DNA of 64,000 bases, from NCBI GenBank assembly GCA_949592205.1, contig CATIUR010000003.1, forward strand, positions 140,345,259 through 140,409,258, in the 5' to 3' direction. Positions 25,236-36,917 of the stretch are shown piece by piece. Under the pieces are notes generated by a model. That model was given only the letters and a program-made list of their open reading frames with translations, did not search any database and had not been told where the DNA came from. The translations under genes and the position numbers were made by a program. Within the stretch, counting starts at the first letter, position 1. Every line of letters starts with the position of its first letter. Source of the DNA: Helichrysum umbraculigerum. Lineage: Eukaryota; Streptophyta; Magnoliopsida; Asterales; Asteraceae.

Positions 25236-26267
25236 TACTTGCCAGCTTTTATAAACTTTTCGTTTTGAGTCAAATTTGATTTACTTTACTTGCATAATGG
25301 GTTCTTGGAATAATTTTTAAATAAATGAGGCATTGTTAATCGAGCTTTTGAGACGAAAAAGAAAATATCGGGACGTTTCAAATCTCTATCTACAAGAATC
25401 CTTTGAAATGTTGTTTCCTAACACACCCTTAGCATAGCAATATAAAACTTGACAAAAAATAAAAATAATAAATTACGCATATAACATATTTTTTATGTGT
25501 AATGAAAAAACATCAAGAATTCAGAAACTATCGTATATACATAAATAATTTGGCATCTTAATTGTATATACATGCTTAATTTAGAATAGCTATAGAAAAA
25601 TTGATACAAAATCAAAAATTAGAACATTACGCATAAAACTCAGTTTTTATGCGTAATGATAAAAAAATCAATAATTATGATATTATCGTATATACATAAA
25701 TAATTTGGCAGTCTAATTGTATTTATACATGCCTAATCTAGCATTAATATATATAATTTGAAAAAAATAAATATAAAAATAAATGTATTACGCATAAAAC
25801 TTAGTTTTTATGCGTTATAGAGAAAAACATCAAGCATTTCGAAATCATCGTGTATACATACATAATTTGAAAGTTTAGTAGTATATACATACCTAATTTA
25901 GCATAAAACTATAAAAGTTGGCACAAAATCAAAAATTAAAACATTATGTAAGAAGCACAACTTTGCCATAATTAAAAACCTTCAGAATTCAAATAGTTAT
26001 AGTATGTACATACCTAATATAGCATTAAAATATAATATTGAAAAAAACATCAAGAATTCATAGTGATACAATATTAATTTGACTCAAAATCAAAAGTTAA
26101 AACATTACGCATAAAACTCCGTTTTTATGCGCAATGGAATAAAAAAAAGAATTCGAAATTATTGTACATACATATATAATTTGATAGCCTAATTGTATAT
26201 ACATGTCAATTTTAGTATAGCGATATAAAATTTGATACAAAATAAAAAATCAAAACATTACGCATAA

Positions 26268-29063
26268 TGTCACACCCCGTCTAAAGCGGAAACAACGGGA
26301 TATGACGCGCAACTAGATCATAACACATTGATATAATAGAACAATACTAAATGCAATTCAACAACGTGTCATGATATCCCCCGACACAAAGGCGACTTGT
26401 GCCGTGGTCTATTATTAACCTGAATACATAGTCATCAATAGATAAGAATCCAATTGCCATATCACCACTAAGTATAATTGTATATGATCAACATTCAATC
26501 ACCCAAGTCTCAAATGCAGCCTAGAAGTCTCGCTAAAGCCACTAAGTTTCAAGCTCCTTAGTCATTATTCTGATTACCTGAAAAGATATGCTCAAAAATG
26601 TCAACACGTACGTTGGTGAGTTTCGTAGGTTTAAAACGACACACCATAAAATAATGTTTTGCTGTGATAAATAACTGAGTAGGATAATGCAATGAAAAAG
26701 CACATACAAATGAAATTAGTGTTTTATTCAATAAGTCTCAACAAACAACCATGTGTGTTGTCCTTACTCCCGCAGAGTAAGACGAATAGCATAACCATGT
26801 ATAAGTTGGCGTGTTGTCAATACCCCCAAAGGAGCAAGACTAATAGCCTCAATGATGTCAATATTCAACCGGCGTGTTGTCAATACCCCCACAGAAGCAA
26901 GACTAATAGCCTCAATGATGTCAATATATTCAACCGGCGTGTTGTCAATACCCTAAAAGGAGCAAGACTAATAGCCTCAATGATGTCAATATATTCAACC
27001 GGCATGTTGTCAATACCCCCAAAGGAGTAAGACGAATAGCCACAAATGTTTCCAAGTAATGCACATAATTCCACATAATGTAACACATTTCAAGCATATG
27101 TCCAAAAATAGAAAATGAATGTAATCACATCATGAAAACAGTTGATAAAACACGAGCATACTTTTCCCTCAATTTGAAAATAAGCAAATGAAAACGGGGC
27201 CACGAAAACTCACCTCGAAAGCAAAGCAAGTAGCATTCCCAATTTAGTCCGTCCAAAGATCTACAAACACATATGCGTAGGTTACAATCTAGACAAAGCC
27301 TATAGCCTTTCCATTGTATTCTATTTTGATGAATGACTTACGAATTCTAGAATATCTCTCTCTCTCTCTCTCTCTCTCTATGTTCCCTTCAAGTATTTAC
27401 GAATTCTAAGAATCCACTCATATGAATTGAAACACCTAGTTTCAATAGTTGATTCAGGACTTTGCAAATTTTTGTTTACTTAACCTTTTGTGATACTTCG
27501 AGTACTTTGAATTACGTTCAAATGATTTTGTTAGACTTTCAAACTTTAATAACAGACTCTTTAAAGTGTTTATAACATAAAATAATTTTCTCAAAAATTT
27601 ATCTCTTGGACTTACTATTTTTAGAAATTTCCCAAAAATACTTATATACTGAAAACACGTCTTCTGACACGCTACAAGTTTAATAAAAGTTAAAATTCCT
27701 AAAGACATCTAAACATTACAATATTTTTACAAAGGTCAGTCAACATACTCAAAAGGTTCCATAAAAATTTTCATGACCTAACTCAAATCCTAACATGCGA
27801 ATCCAAGATTCAAACCGTACCAAAATAAAAAATCGAAAACTCATATTATACCCCATTAACTAACCCACCCTATTAACTCAAATAAATAAAGTCAACTTAA
27901 AATTATAAAAATTTATTTTTACAGAAAAATCAAACCTTTAACTTACTTTAACAAATCCCAAAGTGATTAGAAAATAATTTGATCAAACCGATTTAAGGCT
28001 ATCAAAGTTTCTGAAAATTCGTCACTCACAGCAACAGTTTAAAAAATAATTTTTATAAAATAATCTAGTGCATTTCAGAGGCCGAAACCTCACAATTCAA
28101 GTAAAACATCGAGATCTACAACTTTTTAGTTTTGGCTGAAGACTAAAAACGAACGTAAGTGGGTCAAATCGACCTCTGATTACGACTGAAAATTCTGGAC
28201 AGATTCTGACTTGCACTCAAATAAACTTTTTATCGCCAAAAACGTTTTCACATAATCCAATCAACAAATATAGTTACAAAATCAGTACACCATCAGTTCA
28301 TAATGTTTTTAAACCTAATTACTAATTATATTCATCAATAATTGGATCCAATGGATAAAAAGATCAAATAACGATACGAAACGTTAGAAATCGAAAGAAA
28401 GGTAAGAGATATACCACCAACAACGCTCGATTCTTATGAAGATTGATGATATTGATGATGTTGATGATGAAAACGGCTGGAGAGGGGTAGAGGAGAAGAA
28501 ATTAAGGTTTCTGGGAGTTTGTGAATGAGGAAGGAATTGTAAATGATTAGGGATATTAATTTTTTTCAAAGATATGTTGCTTACTCCCTACTATCCACCC
28601 TTGGCCGGTTTTCTTCATAGTATAATGGTCTAAACTCTGGATATGTTGTAGCCCCTTGTGTTTCGATCGTCTGGGCTTTTGAATCAACTCAATCCGATTC
28701 CGGATGAGAGACTTATGGCCCGAACAGTACAGCCTCGCGATAAACTCTTGAATTGTCTTAAAACATTACATACAAGTTACGGATTTTTTTTATTTAGCTT
28801 CATTACTTATGTATTATATTTATTTATCATACTTCGCACATTCTCTTAAGTTTCGAAATTATGAACGCATTTACGTTTTGTCTTGTATCTTTTTCGTTAA
28901 ACATCCGATTAAGATGATTCTTTTTGCATTGAATTCGATCTTTGAAAACAAAGACTTTGATGTAAAGAAATCCATGTGATGACTCCTAACACAAGAATAA
29001 GTTTCAACGTTTAAGTTACGATTACGGTCTGATTACGGTTACGGTTTTGTGACGGTTGTCACA
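26268..29063. mobile_element. Solo LTR B, Ty3/gypsy-like, 2.80 kb
   Basis: It starts TGTCACACCCCGTC and ends GACGGTTGTCACA, flanked by a perfect 5-bp duplication CATAA (26263-26267, 29064-29068). No coding region or second LTR. Shared landmarks with LTRs C and E suggest the sense strand is minus: donor GAG|GTGAGT at 27213-27212 and acceptor TCTTTTCAG|G ending at 26578, giving a 636-nt putative intron. (CT)n lies at about 27355-27379. Confidence 0.8.
26756..27046. repeat. Minisatellite of 63-65 bp inside LTR B
   Basis: Anchors TGTTGTC at 26756, 26812, 26875, 26940 and 27005 mark five units; the outer ones are degenerate. Each full unit has GCAAGACTAATAGCCTCAAT and a CAAC..GTTG pair around CGGCGT. 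The array lies inside the putative LTR intron (26578-27213). Confidence 0.9.
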
Positions 29064-30157
29064 CATAAAACTCAGTTGTTATGCGTAATGGAAAATAACA
29101 TCAAGAATTCTAAAGTTATCGTATATAAATTAATAATTTTGTTGCCTAATTGTTTATATATGCCTAATTTAGCATAACAATATAGAATTTGACACAAAAT
29201 CAAAATTTAAAACTTAATGTAAAAAACTCATTTTTTCGTAATGGAAAACCTAAATTTTTTTGAAAGTTAACGTATGTACCGAGACGAGGACAAGGTGGTG
29301 GCAGTAATGTAAATTATTATTATTGTTAAGGGTATTTTTGATGTTTACCTCTTTAAAAGTATATATAAAAGAAAATTATGTTTAAAGATTTGCTCTTAAT
29401 AAACTTGTAAATTTGAAAATATTTGTATGATTCCGCTCATACGTATTATGCTACTCTTTTCATTCATATCCTAATTGTTGTTAAATGATTGAAGTACAAG
29501 AAATGACCTATCGTAGGTTTATCAAATGAGAGTATCTGTACATCACCAAAAATTAACCGTACATCACTAAATATGTTTTCTGGTGTTGTACAGTACAACA
29601 CTATAAAGCACAGTAAGTAGTGTTTGAATAATTTTTTGTGGTTTACGGATCATCACCCTTCATGAATGTAACGTCCTAAATTCGTAAGTTCTAAATAATA
29701 TTAGTTTATAAAAGTATACATATAATTATGTGTTTATTATTTGAATATGTGTATTTATATGTATATGTGTATGTTATGTTAATTGATCTTGTGAATATAT
29801 GAAATACATATATTATAGATAGTTAAATATACATTAGAAAGTGTATTAAAATGAAAAGTGTTGGGCCTGATTTAACTAAGATCGCGACGCGATCTAAGGA
29901 GGGTCGCGACGCGATTTGACCAGTTCCAGAAACGGGTTAAACAGCTCCAGTGACTTCCAGACGTGATTAAACTCAAAAACCATCAAAAATCCGACCAGAG
30001 CATTGTAGAGGGCGATTTTGAAGATTAGGGTTCTTCTTTACATCATCATCATCTTAAAACATCATCTATTAAGCTACAAATCACTTCATAAGTGATTTCA
30101 AGGTATAATCACCATCTTTTTGTGTAATTATTGAATTAGGGCTTGATTTATAAACCC

Positions 30158-31194
30158 TGAGAGTCCCGTGATCACTATTGATTAGTGATTTGGAATCGCA
30201 AAGTGTAAAGTTTAATTGTAGAAGGGGGGTTGAATACAATTAAAAACTTTTTCTGATTTTAACTAAGTTAATTGAAAGTTTTTAATCGTTATAACAGAAA
30301 CAGAGTATATCAGATAACATATATGACAATATCAAAGAACAATGTAATAGTAACTGAAATGGTGAATTGTATTGATCATAAAATTCACAAGTGTTGAATG
30401 CGGAATGGATTAACCAAAGTTAATCCAATTCAAACACTTAGCTAATCTATTACAGTTGAGATGAACAGCAGTGGACAAACACGCTGACTGTTCACTCGAT
30501 GAATCGCTAAGTCGTGCTTAGACAAACTACTCACTGACACACAAGTGATTAACATGAACTGAACGACTAGCCTCTACAGTACAAAACACTGCACTATTTA
30601 TACTACAAGAGTTCCTAAAATATCGCCTACAAAATAGGATCTTGGAAGGACACGTGTCGCTACTTGATTGGTTTGAACTCTGATGAACCGACATTCTACG
30701 GGTCCCAATTCTGTTACCGCAAATATCTCGTTACCTTAAAACCAATCACTTGCTGCCACGTAATCTTTCGGACATACTTCGAACTGAAACACTCTTGCTG
30801 ATGTATAGATAAGTACAATACTTTTAGTACTTGATGATTGAGAGGCTTTATTGAATAGTTACTGAAGATGCAGTAATCCTCCTCACTCATTGCGAGCTAA
30901 CATGCTCTTGTAGAATGACTTGAACAAAAGATCTTCAGTGACTAGCTGTTATTCTGGTAGTGACTTTTGCCTTTATTGATTTGAAGAAGTAAAGCTCTCG
31001 CTGACGTTGATTAGCGACACACCATGTTGAACTTTAAATCTTCCTCAGCATATCGAACAGAATGAATGACGATCAGCAAAACCTATCTTTAGCAACAGCA
31101 GCTTCGATACAATCCATTTCTTCATTGAGTAGTGAACAGTTGAGTTGGTCAGCGACCAGTGACTTCATCATGGTCAGCAACCAGTGACTCAACA
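30158..31194 (-). repeat. 3' LTR of the Sirevirus-like element
   Basis: Starts TGAGAGTCCCGTG and ends GACTCAACA on the plus strand. Direct repeat of 39997-41034. Confidence 0.95.
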
Positions 31195-31204
31195 ATCTCC
31201 CCCT
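31195..31204 (-). promoter_or_regulatory. Polypurine tract of the copia element
   Basis: Read on the minus strand, TTAGGGGGAGAT directly abuts the 3' LTR, the expected place for plus-strand priming. Confidence 0.8.
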
Positions 31205-31464
31205 AAATGATTGTGATTGAAGCTCCCTAGACAAACTAGTTGCTTAGTAAATTTAAAATCAGTGTTTAAGATTTTAAACATTTAGTGACTTATACTTTGA
31301 TCCATTCATTTTTCTTTTTGGATTCTTTTGATATGATCCGAGTTTTGCACTTTGGTTTTCTCAAAATATCAGATTTTATTGAACTGCAAAATATAAAGTA
31401 CAGATAGTTTTTCAGTTACAATATATCTAATCTATCACAAACTTTAAATCTACTATCTTCAGCA

Positions 31465-31577
31465 ATCAGAGATTCCTACTATCTTCAGCGATCAGATAAA
31501 TAGCAAAGATTCCTACTATTTTAAGTGATCAGAGATTCCTACTATTTTCAGCGATTAGATAAATAGCAGAGATTCCC
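31465..31577. repeat. Short tandem repeat in the copia 3' region
   Basis: AGATTCCTACTAT..TTCAGCGATCAGATAAATAGCA recurs about four times with variation, close to the PPT. Repeated sequence in this position is known for Sireviruses. Confidence 0.7.
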
Positions 31578-31691
31578 ATGACATCTTTTATGAAGCTTTA
31601 ACCGACTGAAAATCAATGAACCTTCAGATACTTAAGTTGTAGCTGATCCGGATAGAGAAAGATTCATTGCTGAGCTGAAGTGGCACAAATA

Positions 31692-32471
31692 TTAAATAAA
31701 ATCACCAAGAAAATTGTAACTCAAATACAGGAAATACATAATCTTGTGATATGATTTCCAAGTATCAGTTACTTTGTCAGCATCAGCGATGCTAAGGATG
31801 ATATGATTTCCAAGTATTAGCGATTTGGCACATGAGCAACATTGGTTTTTGCATTTATTTGCACGTTTTCTCCCCCTTGATAATACCATGAAGTAGATCA
31901 GTATTTCTCTGGTAGCATCAGTAACACTTGAATATTCCTCCCCCTTGATGATAGCATGAAATACTGTGTGTAATAGGTTATTGGTTTTCTCATCATCATC
32001 AGCTTGTGTTTTAGCTAATGGATCATTGAAAACAGAGAGATCAGCTTGTATCTCTCCCTGTGACTGGAGAGAGACATTGACAGCTGGTGCAGTGAGAGAT
32101 GAGAGGTAGCTCGGGTCTGTAGCCAGTGATGTGACACCAGCGAAGAGTGTGTTAACACCCACTGATGTCACTTGCCCTTTATTTAAAACATCATTCTTTT
32201 GTGAGAATAATGAGTGGCTCATGGGTTGACTCGATAAAAATTTGTGATTTGAAAACATGAGTTTAGCAAGAATGCCCACAGTGACTGAACGTTCAGACCC
32301 TGTTTCATCCTTGGCGTCCGAAGACGTCTTCTTTTTGAGATTTCTTGTAGAGGTTGGTAAAGTATTCTGGGATGGTGGTTGACCAGTTTTGATCACTGTA
32401 GGTTTTGACAGTGATATGGTCGATTGGGGGGCAGAATCAGACATATGTACAAAAGTTACATGCTGGGACAC
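31692..32471 (-). CDS. Extra 3' ORF of the Sirevirus-like element, 259 residues, unknown
   Basis: An open frame on the same strand as pol, between RNase H and the 3' LTR, where some Sireviruses carry an extra or envelope-like ORF. The first 140 residues are Ser/Thr-rich and low complexity. A cysteine cluster (CKNQCCSCAK) sits near residue 210, and a short aromatic-rich tail ends the frame. No convincing signal peptide or transmembrane segment is evident, so an envelope role is not supported. It may be a chance or decayed frame. Confidence 0.4.
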   Translation of the reverse strand: MSQHVTFVHMSDSAPQSTISLSKPTVIKTGQPPSQNTLPTSTRNLKKKTSSDAKDETGSERSVTVGILAKLMFSNHKFLSSQPMSHSLFSQKNDVLNKGQVTSVGVNTLFAGVTSLATDPSYLSSLTAPAVNVSLQSQGEIQADLSVFNDPLAKTQADDDEKTNNLLHTVFHAIIKGEEYSSVTDATREILIYFMVLSRGRKRANKCKNQCCSCAKSLILGNHIILSIADADKVTDTWKSYHKIMYFLYLSYNFLGDFI

Positions 32472-33459
32472 AGAGATTCCAAAAAAAATGAGAGCAAATG
32501 ATAAAAACTTTGTAGTGCTCTGTTTTTCGTCAAGAAGTTTTATTCAAAGGAGTTGTTTTTGAAAATTGTTGTAGCAAGATCTGTGTTTCTACGTAGGCTT
32601 GAAAAGCTTTAAACTTGTAGAAATGATGTGAGTAAAACTTGATTTTGAGCTTGCTAACACTCTCCTAAAAAAAATTATAATAGAAAGTGGGTGATTTTGT
32701 GAAATGAGGTGAAGAGTCGATTTTATAATGGAGTTTATGTGAGAAGTATGTGGTGGAAAGTGAATCGTCGTGGTTGATGATGGTGGTAAGTAGGGGTGGC
32801 ATAGGGGTGATTATTTATGATGTTAAATGGGATAGGGGTGATGATTGTGGAGCTTGATGGTATTAATGGTGATTTGAAAGGTGCGCCGGAAAAGTATATG
32901 TGACGTAAGGAAGAAATAGTGTCAGAGGTGCAATTTTTGTGACACATCCCTTCAAATAATGATGTAAGAATCAGGGGATTCCAAAAAAAAATAAACACTC
33001 ATGTTTTAAGAATATTAATCATAATTTTCAATTTTCATGAGATGTTATCTCACTGATTTAGTCACAACTTAGAATACTAACTAAGTCAGAAAGATTTGAT
33101 CACTGTCAAATATGAATCATAATGTTTATTCTTTGAGTATGAGTGTTGTTAAAAAAATATAGAGACTTATTTTTCACTGAAAGAGTGACAGCTTAGAATA
33201 CTAACAAGATCAGCTAAGGAAAAGGTCTCTGAAATTATTATTATTTTTTTTTTTTTTAGTATGTCTGATATGAACTATGTAATATTTCACTATATTATTT
33301 TTCACTGATCTAGTTACAACTTAGAATACTAACTAAATCAGCTTAAAAAATATAGGATAATAAAATGTAGATCATATGAAGATATAATAGATACTCAATA
33401 TAGTAAAACACATGCAGCTGTTTTAAACTAAAAATAGCTAGCTAAGCTTGATAGCTGAG

Positions 33460-34182
33460 CTAGTCATTTAAGTTTAACATGCCAAGCTCGCTGATGAGAA
33501 AGTTAAATCTTTTCTCATCCAAAGGTTTTGTAAATAGATCGGCGAGTTGGTAATCAGTTGGAATAAAATGTAATTCAATATCACCTTTCATCACATGGTC
33601 CCTGATGAAATGATATCGGACATCAATGTGCTTTGTCCTTGAGTGCATAACTGGATTGTTGGCAATGGCTATAGCACTTTGACTATCACAGTAGATTGGT
33701 ATCTCACTGAAGTCAAAGCCATAGTCAGCGAGCTGATTTCTCATCTAGAGAATTTGAGCAGTACAGGCACTGGCAGCAACATATTCAGCTTCAACAGTTG
33801 AAGTTGAGACTGAGTTTTGTTTCTTGCTAGACCAGCTTACTAGCTTTTCTCCAAGAAATTGACAGCTACCAGATGTACTTTTTCTATCCAGTTTGCATCC
33901 AGCATGATCAGAATCAGAATATCCTTTCAAAGAAAAATCTGAACCAGATGGGTACCAGAGACCAAGATTAGGAGTACCCTTCAGATATCTGAATATCCTT
34001 TTGACAGCGAGCAAATGTGATTCCTTTGGATCAGCTTGATACCTAGCACAGAGACATGTAGCAAACATAATGTCAGGTCTACTAGCAGTTAGATACAGCA
34101 GCGACCCGATCATTCCTCTGTAAGCAGTAATGTTTACAGATTTACCATCAGGATCAGCATGTAGCTTTACTGCAGGTGACAT
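33460..34182 (-). pseudogene. Copia RNase H domain, broken
   Basis: Two pieces in one frame, separated by a TAG at 33745-33747. Copia-type RNase H words are present: SDSDHAGCKLDRKSTSG, SSKKQNSVSTSTVEAEY, YCDSQSAIAIANNP, HSRTKHIDVRYHFIRDH and LADLFTKPL. The end of the upstream RT frame overlaps by 16 nt in another frame, which marks a frameshift. Confidence 0.9.
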
Positions 34183-34963
34183 GGGTGTAGCAAGGGTTGA
34201 GCAATTAGCAAATTCAAATTTTTTAATAGATCTTTAACATATTTTCCTTGACTTATAAAAATTCCAGTTTTGGTTTGTTTTATTTGCAAACCAAGGAAAA
34301 ATGTTAATTCATCCATCATGCTCATCTCATAACTTTTGGTCATGAGATCAGAAAATTCCTTGCACATGTCACTGTTAGTAGACCCAAAAATGATATCATC
34401 AACATAGATCTGGACTAATATGACATCTCTCTTATCTCTTTTGATAAATAATGTGCTGTCAATTTTGCCTCTGACGTAGCCACATTTTATCAGGTAGACA
34501 GAGAGAGTATCATACCACGCTCTGGGAGCTTGTTTTAGTCCATACAGAGCTTTATCAAGTTTGTAAACATAACCCGGATGTTTTGGATCTATGAATCCAG
34601 GTGGTTGCTTGACATACACTTCTTCCTGCAGCTTCCCATTCAGAAAGGCACTTTTCACATCCATTTGATATACTTTAAACTTCTTGTGAGCTGCATAAGC
34701 AAGAATAGCCTGATTGCTTCAAGCCTAGCAACTGGTGCAAAGGTTTCGTCATAATCAATGCCTTCTTGCTGACAGTAACCTTGTGCAACTAGTCTAGCCT
34801 TGTTTCTTGTTACCACACCATCAGCATCCATTTTATTTCTGAACACCCATCGTGTTCCAATAACTGATTTACCAGCGGGTTGTGGTACAAGCTTCCAAAC
34901 TTTATTTCTTTCAAACTGAGATAGCTCTTCTTGCATGGCAGCTATCCAGTGATGATCAGTAAG
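34167..34963 (-). pseudogene. Copia reverse transcriptase domain, frameshifted
   Basis: The N-terminal part (WIAAMQEELSQFERNKVWKL, GTRWVFRNK, ARLVAQGYCQQEGIDY) is in the frame that runs to 34655. The rest (KSAFLNGKLQEEVYV, ALYGLKQAPRAWY) is in another frame from 34664. A one-base loss near 34709 explains the switch. The catalytic box YVDDIIFGSTN is intact. Confidence 0.9.
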
Positions 34964-35479
34964 TGCTTCATCAACCTTCTTTGGTTCCATCAGAGACACA
35001 AAACTTACAAACAAACAAAAGTTAGCAGTCGCTGATCTTGTCTGAACCTTTGATTGTGGATTACCAATAATCAATTGATTATCAATATGTCTTGTCCACT
35101 TAGTCATTCGCTGAGGTTCAGCAGTGACTTGATTACTTTGTGAGGGTTCAGAAGGTAAATCAACATTTATAGCATGAGTGTCGTTGTTATGCGAGTTTTG
35201 GTTTGGACATTGAGTTGATGATGATGGGACATCTGTAGGTAAAGATGATGTTCCTGAATTATTCTCAGCTAAAGTGGAACTGGAATTGATTTCAGGAACA
35301 TTATCTTCACCTTCAGAGTCTGATGAGAAATTTTTATATTTCTTATCATTTGATTTGATTTCATTTGATAAGTCACCATCCATTTTGTTAAAAACGAGAT
35401 TTTCATATTCTTTAGGATCAGTGAGTGACTCATCATATGATTCATCAAAAGTAACATCCATTGATTCCTCAATACATTC

Positions 35480-35997
35480 TCTTCTTTTATTGTAAATTCT
35501 GAAAGCTTTAGAGATAATTGAGTAACCAACAAATATTCCTTCATCAGCTTTTGGATCAAACTTTCCTAAGTGATCTCTTTTGTTTAAAATATAGCAAGTG
35601 CTACCAAAAACATGGAGAAAACTTATATAAGGTTTTCACCCCCTTAAAAGCTCATATGCTGTCTTACTGTGTCTTTTGACAATCAGTAACCTATTTTGAG
35701 TGTAACAGGCAGTATTTACTGCTTCAGCCCAAAAATAGGTCTTAAGACCAGCATCAATGAGCATTGACCTGACAGATTCAATTAAAGTTCTATTTCTTCT
35801 TTCTGCCACCCCATTTTGTTGGGGTGTTCTAGGTGCTGAAAAATTTTGAGAAATGCCTTTTGAATCACAAAAACTTTCTAGGTCAATATTTCAAAATTCA
35901 GTACCATTGTCACTTCTCAGATGTTTTACAGTGACATCATTCAAATTTTCCATTTTCTTTACAAAGGATATGATCTCGCTGGCAGCTTCCCTTCTTC
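35480..35997 (-). pseudogene. Copia integrase, C-terminal half only
   Basis: Recognisable words are RSDNGTEF (a catalytic-core Asp), PRTPQQNGVAERRNRTLIE (the core Glu region), FWAEAVNTACYTQNR and KTAYELL. Premature TGA codons follow GTEF and the LLRG stretch. The zinc-binding N terminus and the first catalytic Asp are absent: the sequence stops at solo LTR C. The Ser/Asp-rich linker before RT follows at 35461. Confidence 0.85.
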
Positions 35998-36584
35998 TGT
36001 AACACCCCCAAATTCGTTTAGCGGAAGCATTTAGTTTAAGTACGGGGTGTCACAATAACAAAGCATGCATACGTATCAGAGCTTATGATTACAACAGAAC
36101 ATAATATATTAAGATGCCAAAAGTATTAGTTACAAAGTTTACGATTCATCGAATCGTATAAGTTAAAAGAATTAAGTTTACAAAAGTAGATTTCTGAAAT
36201 ATGACTAAAACATTTCAGTTATACTAAAGAAATCCATGTGTTTCCAAAAGTTGGCATCCTAAACTTCAAGGGTCGCCTAGTTCTCCATGTGTGTTGGCGA
36301 TTCTTGCATGCGCAGCTAATTCCCTGAAAAACACAGTAAAAGTCAACAACTAGGTTGAGTGAATTCACAGGTTTTATGTTTGCAATAGTTGAACCAAGTT
36401 TGTAAGCACAGTTGTTATCCAAATACGTTCACAAATAGTATTGCCATAATAGTCGAGAATACGTTTAGTGGAATGTAATCCAAATACAAGTTTAGTGGGT
36501 TGTTTGCCCAATGTTTAGTTTATGTGGGATGTTACCCAAAACAGATACGTGGGATGTTACCCAAAATGTCAGTTTAAAACACGT

Positions 36585-36917
36585 GCTGGTCGTTCTCCAG
36601 CGTTTTATAAACAGTACCGGTCGTTCTCCGGCCAAATACGCACGGGTCATTCTCCCGTTCAAATAAAACAGTTTACTGGTCGTTCTCCGGTCTAGTTACG
36701 CACGGGTCGTTCTCCCGTCCAACAAACGCATGGGTCGTTCTCCCATCCAAGACGCACGGGTCGTTCTCCCGTCCCTTGGCCAGTCGTTCTCTGGCACTAA
36801 AATACGTAGCTGGTCGTTCTCCAGCGCTTATATAAAAGTACCGGTCGTTCTCCGGTATACCAACCAAGTTTAAAGGTTTACAATCGTTTGCAAAATAGTT
36901 TACCGGTCGTTCTCCGG
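36585..36917. repeat. Array of eleven mini-hairpins with invariant loop
   Basis: Eleven units share the core TCGTTCT (one has TCATTCT), each flanked by complementary 4-6 nt arms. The arms differ between units but stay paired: GCTGG/CCAGC, CCGG/CCGG, ACGGG/CCCGT, ACTGG/CCGGT (one wobble), ATGGG/CCCAT, GCCAG/CTGGC and ACCGG/CCGGT. Spacing varies from ~18 to ~70 nt. The array sits inside the putative intron of LTR C. Confidence 0.95.

Larger units (their letters stand above)
23289..25380 (+). mobile_element. Solo LTR A, Ty3/gypsy-like, 2.09 kb
   Basis: It starts TGTAACACCCC and ends GACGTTTCA, flanked by a perfect 5-bp duplication AATCT (23284-23288, 25381-25385). There is no internal LTR pair, PBS or Gag/Pol coding, hence solo. 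On the plus strand it has a consensus donor GAG|GTAAGT at 23698 and an acceptor ...TTGTTGATAG|G at 24541, which would define an 844-nt LTR intron. Orientation is inferred from these sites. Confidence 0.8.
23137..25428. mobile_element. MITE with GGGTGTGTT ends, split by solo LTR A
   Basis: The left part (23137-23288) starts GGGTGTGTTTG; the right part (25386-25428) ends AACACACCC, its complement. Inner parts (ATCTCTATCTACA / TGTAGATGGAGAT) also match in inverted order. It lies in a monomer of the ~155-bp array. No clear target duplication was found, so the superfamily is open. Confidence 0.6.
22560..29280. repeat. Diverged ~155-bp tandem array interrupted by insertions
   Basis: Shared blocks recur in order: a TTGTATATACATGCCTAATTTAGCAT-like block, AAAACTTGACACAAAATCAAAA, CATTACGCATAAAACTC with its inverted partner TTTTTATGCGTAATG, then ATCAAGAATTC. 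TTACGCAT anchors at 25473, 25627, 25788, 26105 and 26258 give spacings of 154, 161, 317 (twice 158) and 153. Copies before 23137 and after 29064 belong to the same array. Two solo LTRs and a MITE lie inside it. The copies are strongly diverged, so the array is old. Confidence 0.8.

Noticed and set aside
26692..27030. 112-codon frame with repeated peptide
   Set aside because: It is the translation of the 63-65 bp minisatellite of LTR B, not a gene.
28384..28569. 61-codon frame in solo LTR B
   Set aside because: Low-complexity Ser/Phe/Pro frame inside an LTR, no homology features; probably leader sequence.
22560..29280. CRISPR-like array from regular palindromic repeats
   Set aside because: Eukaryotic context, long diverged monomers and no unique spacers; it is a tandem satellite.
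36673..36867. Frame with ENDP-type peptide repeats
   Set aside because: Translation of the TCGTTCT hairpin array on the minus strand.
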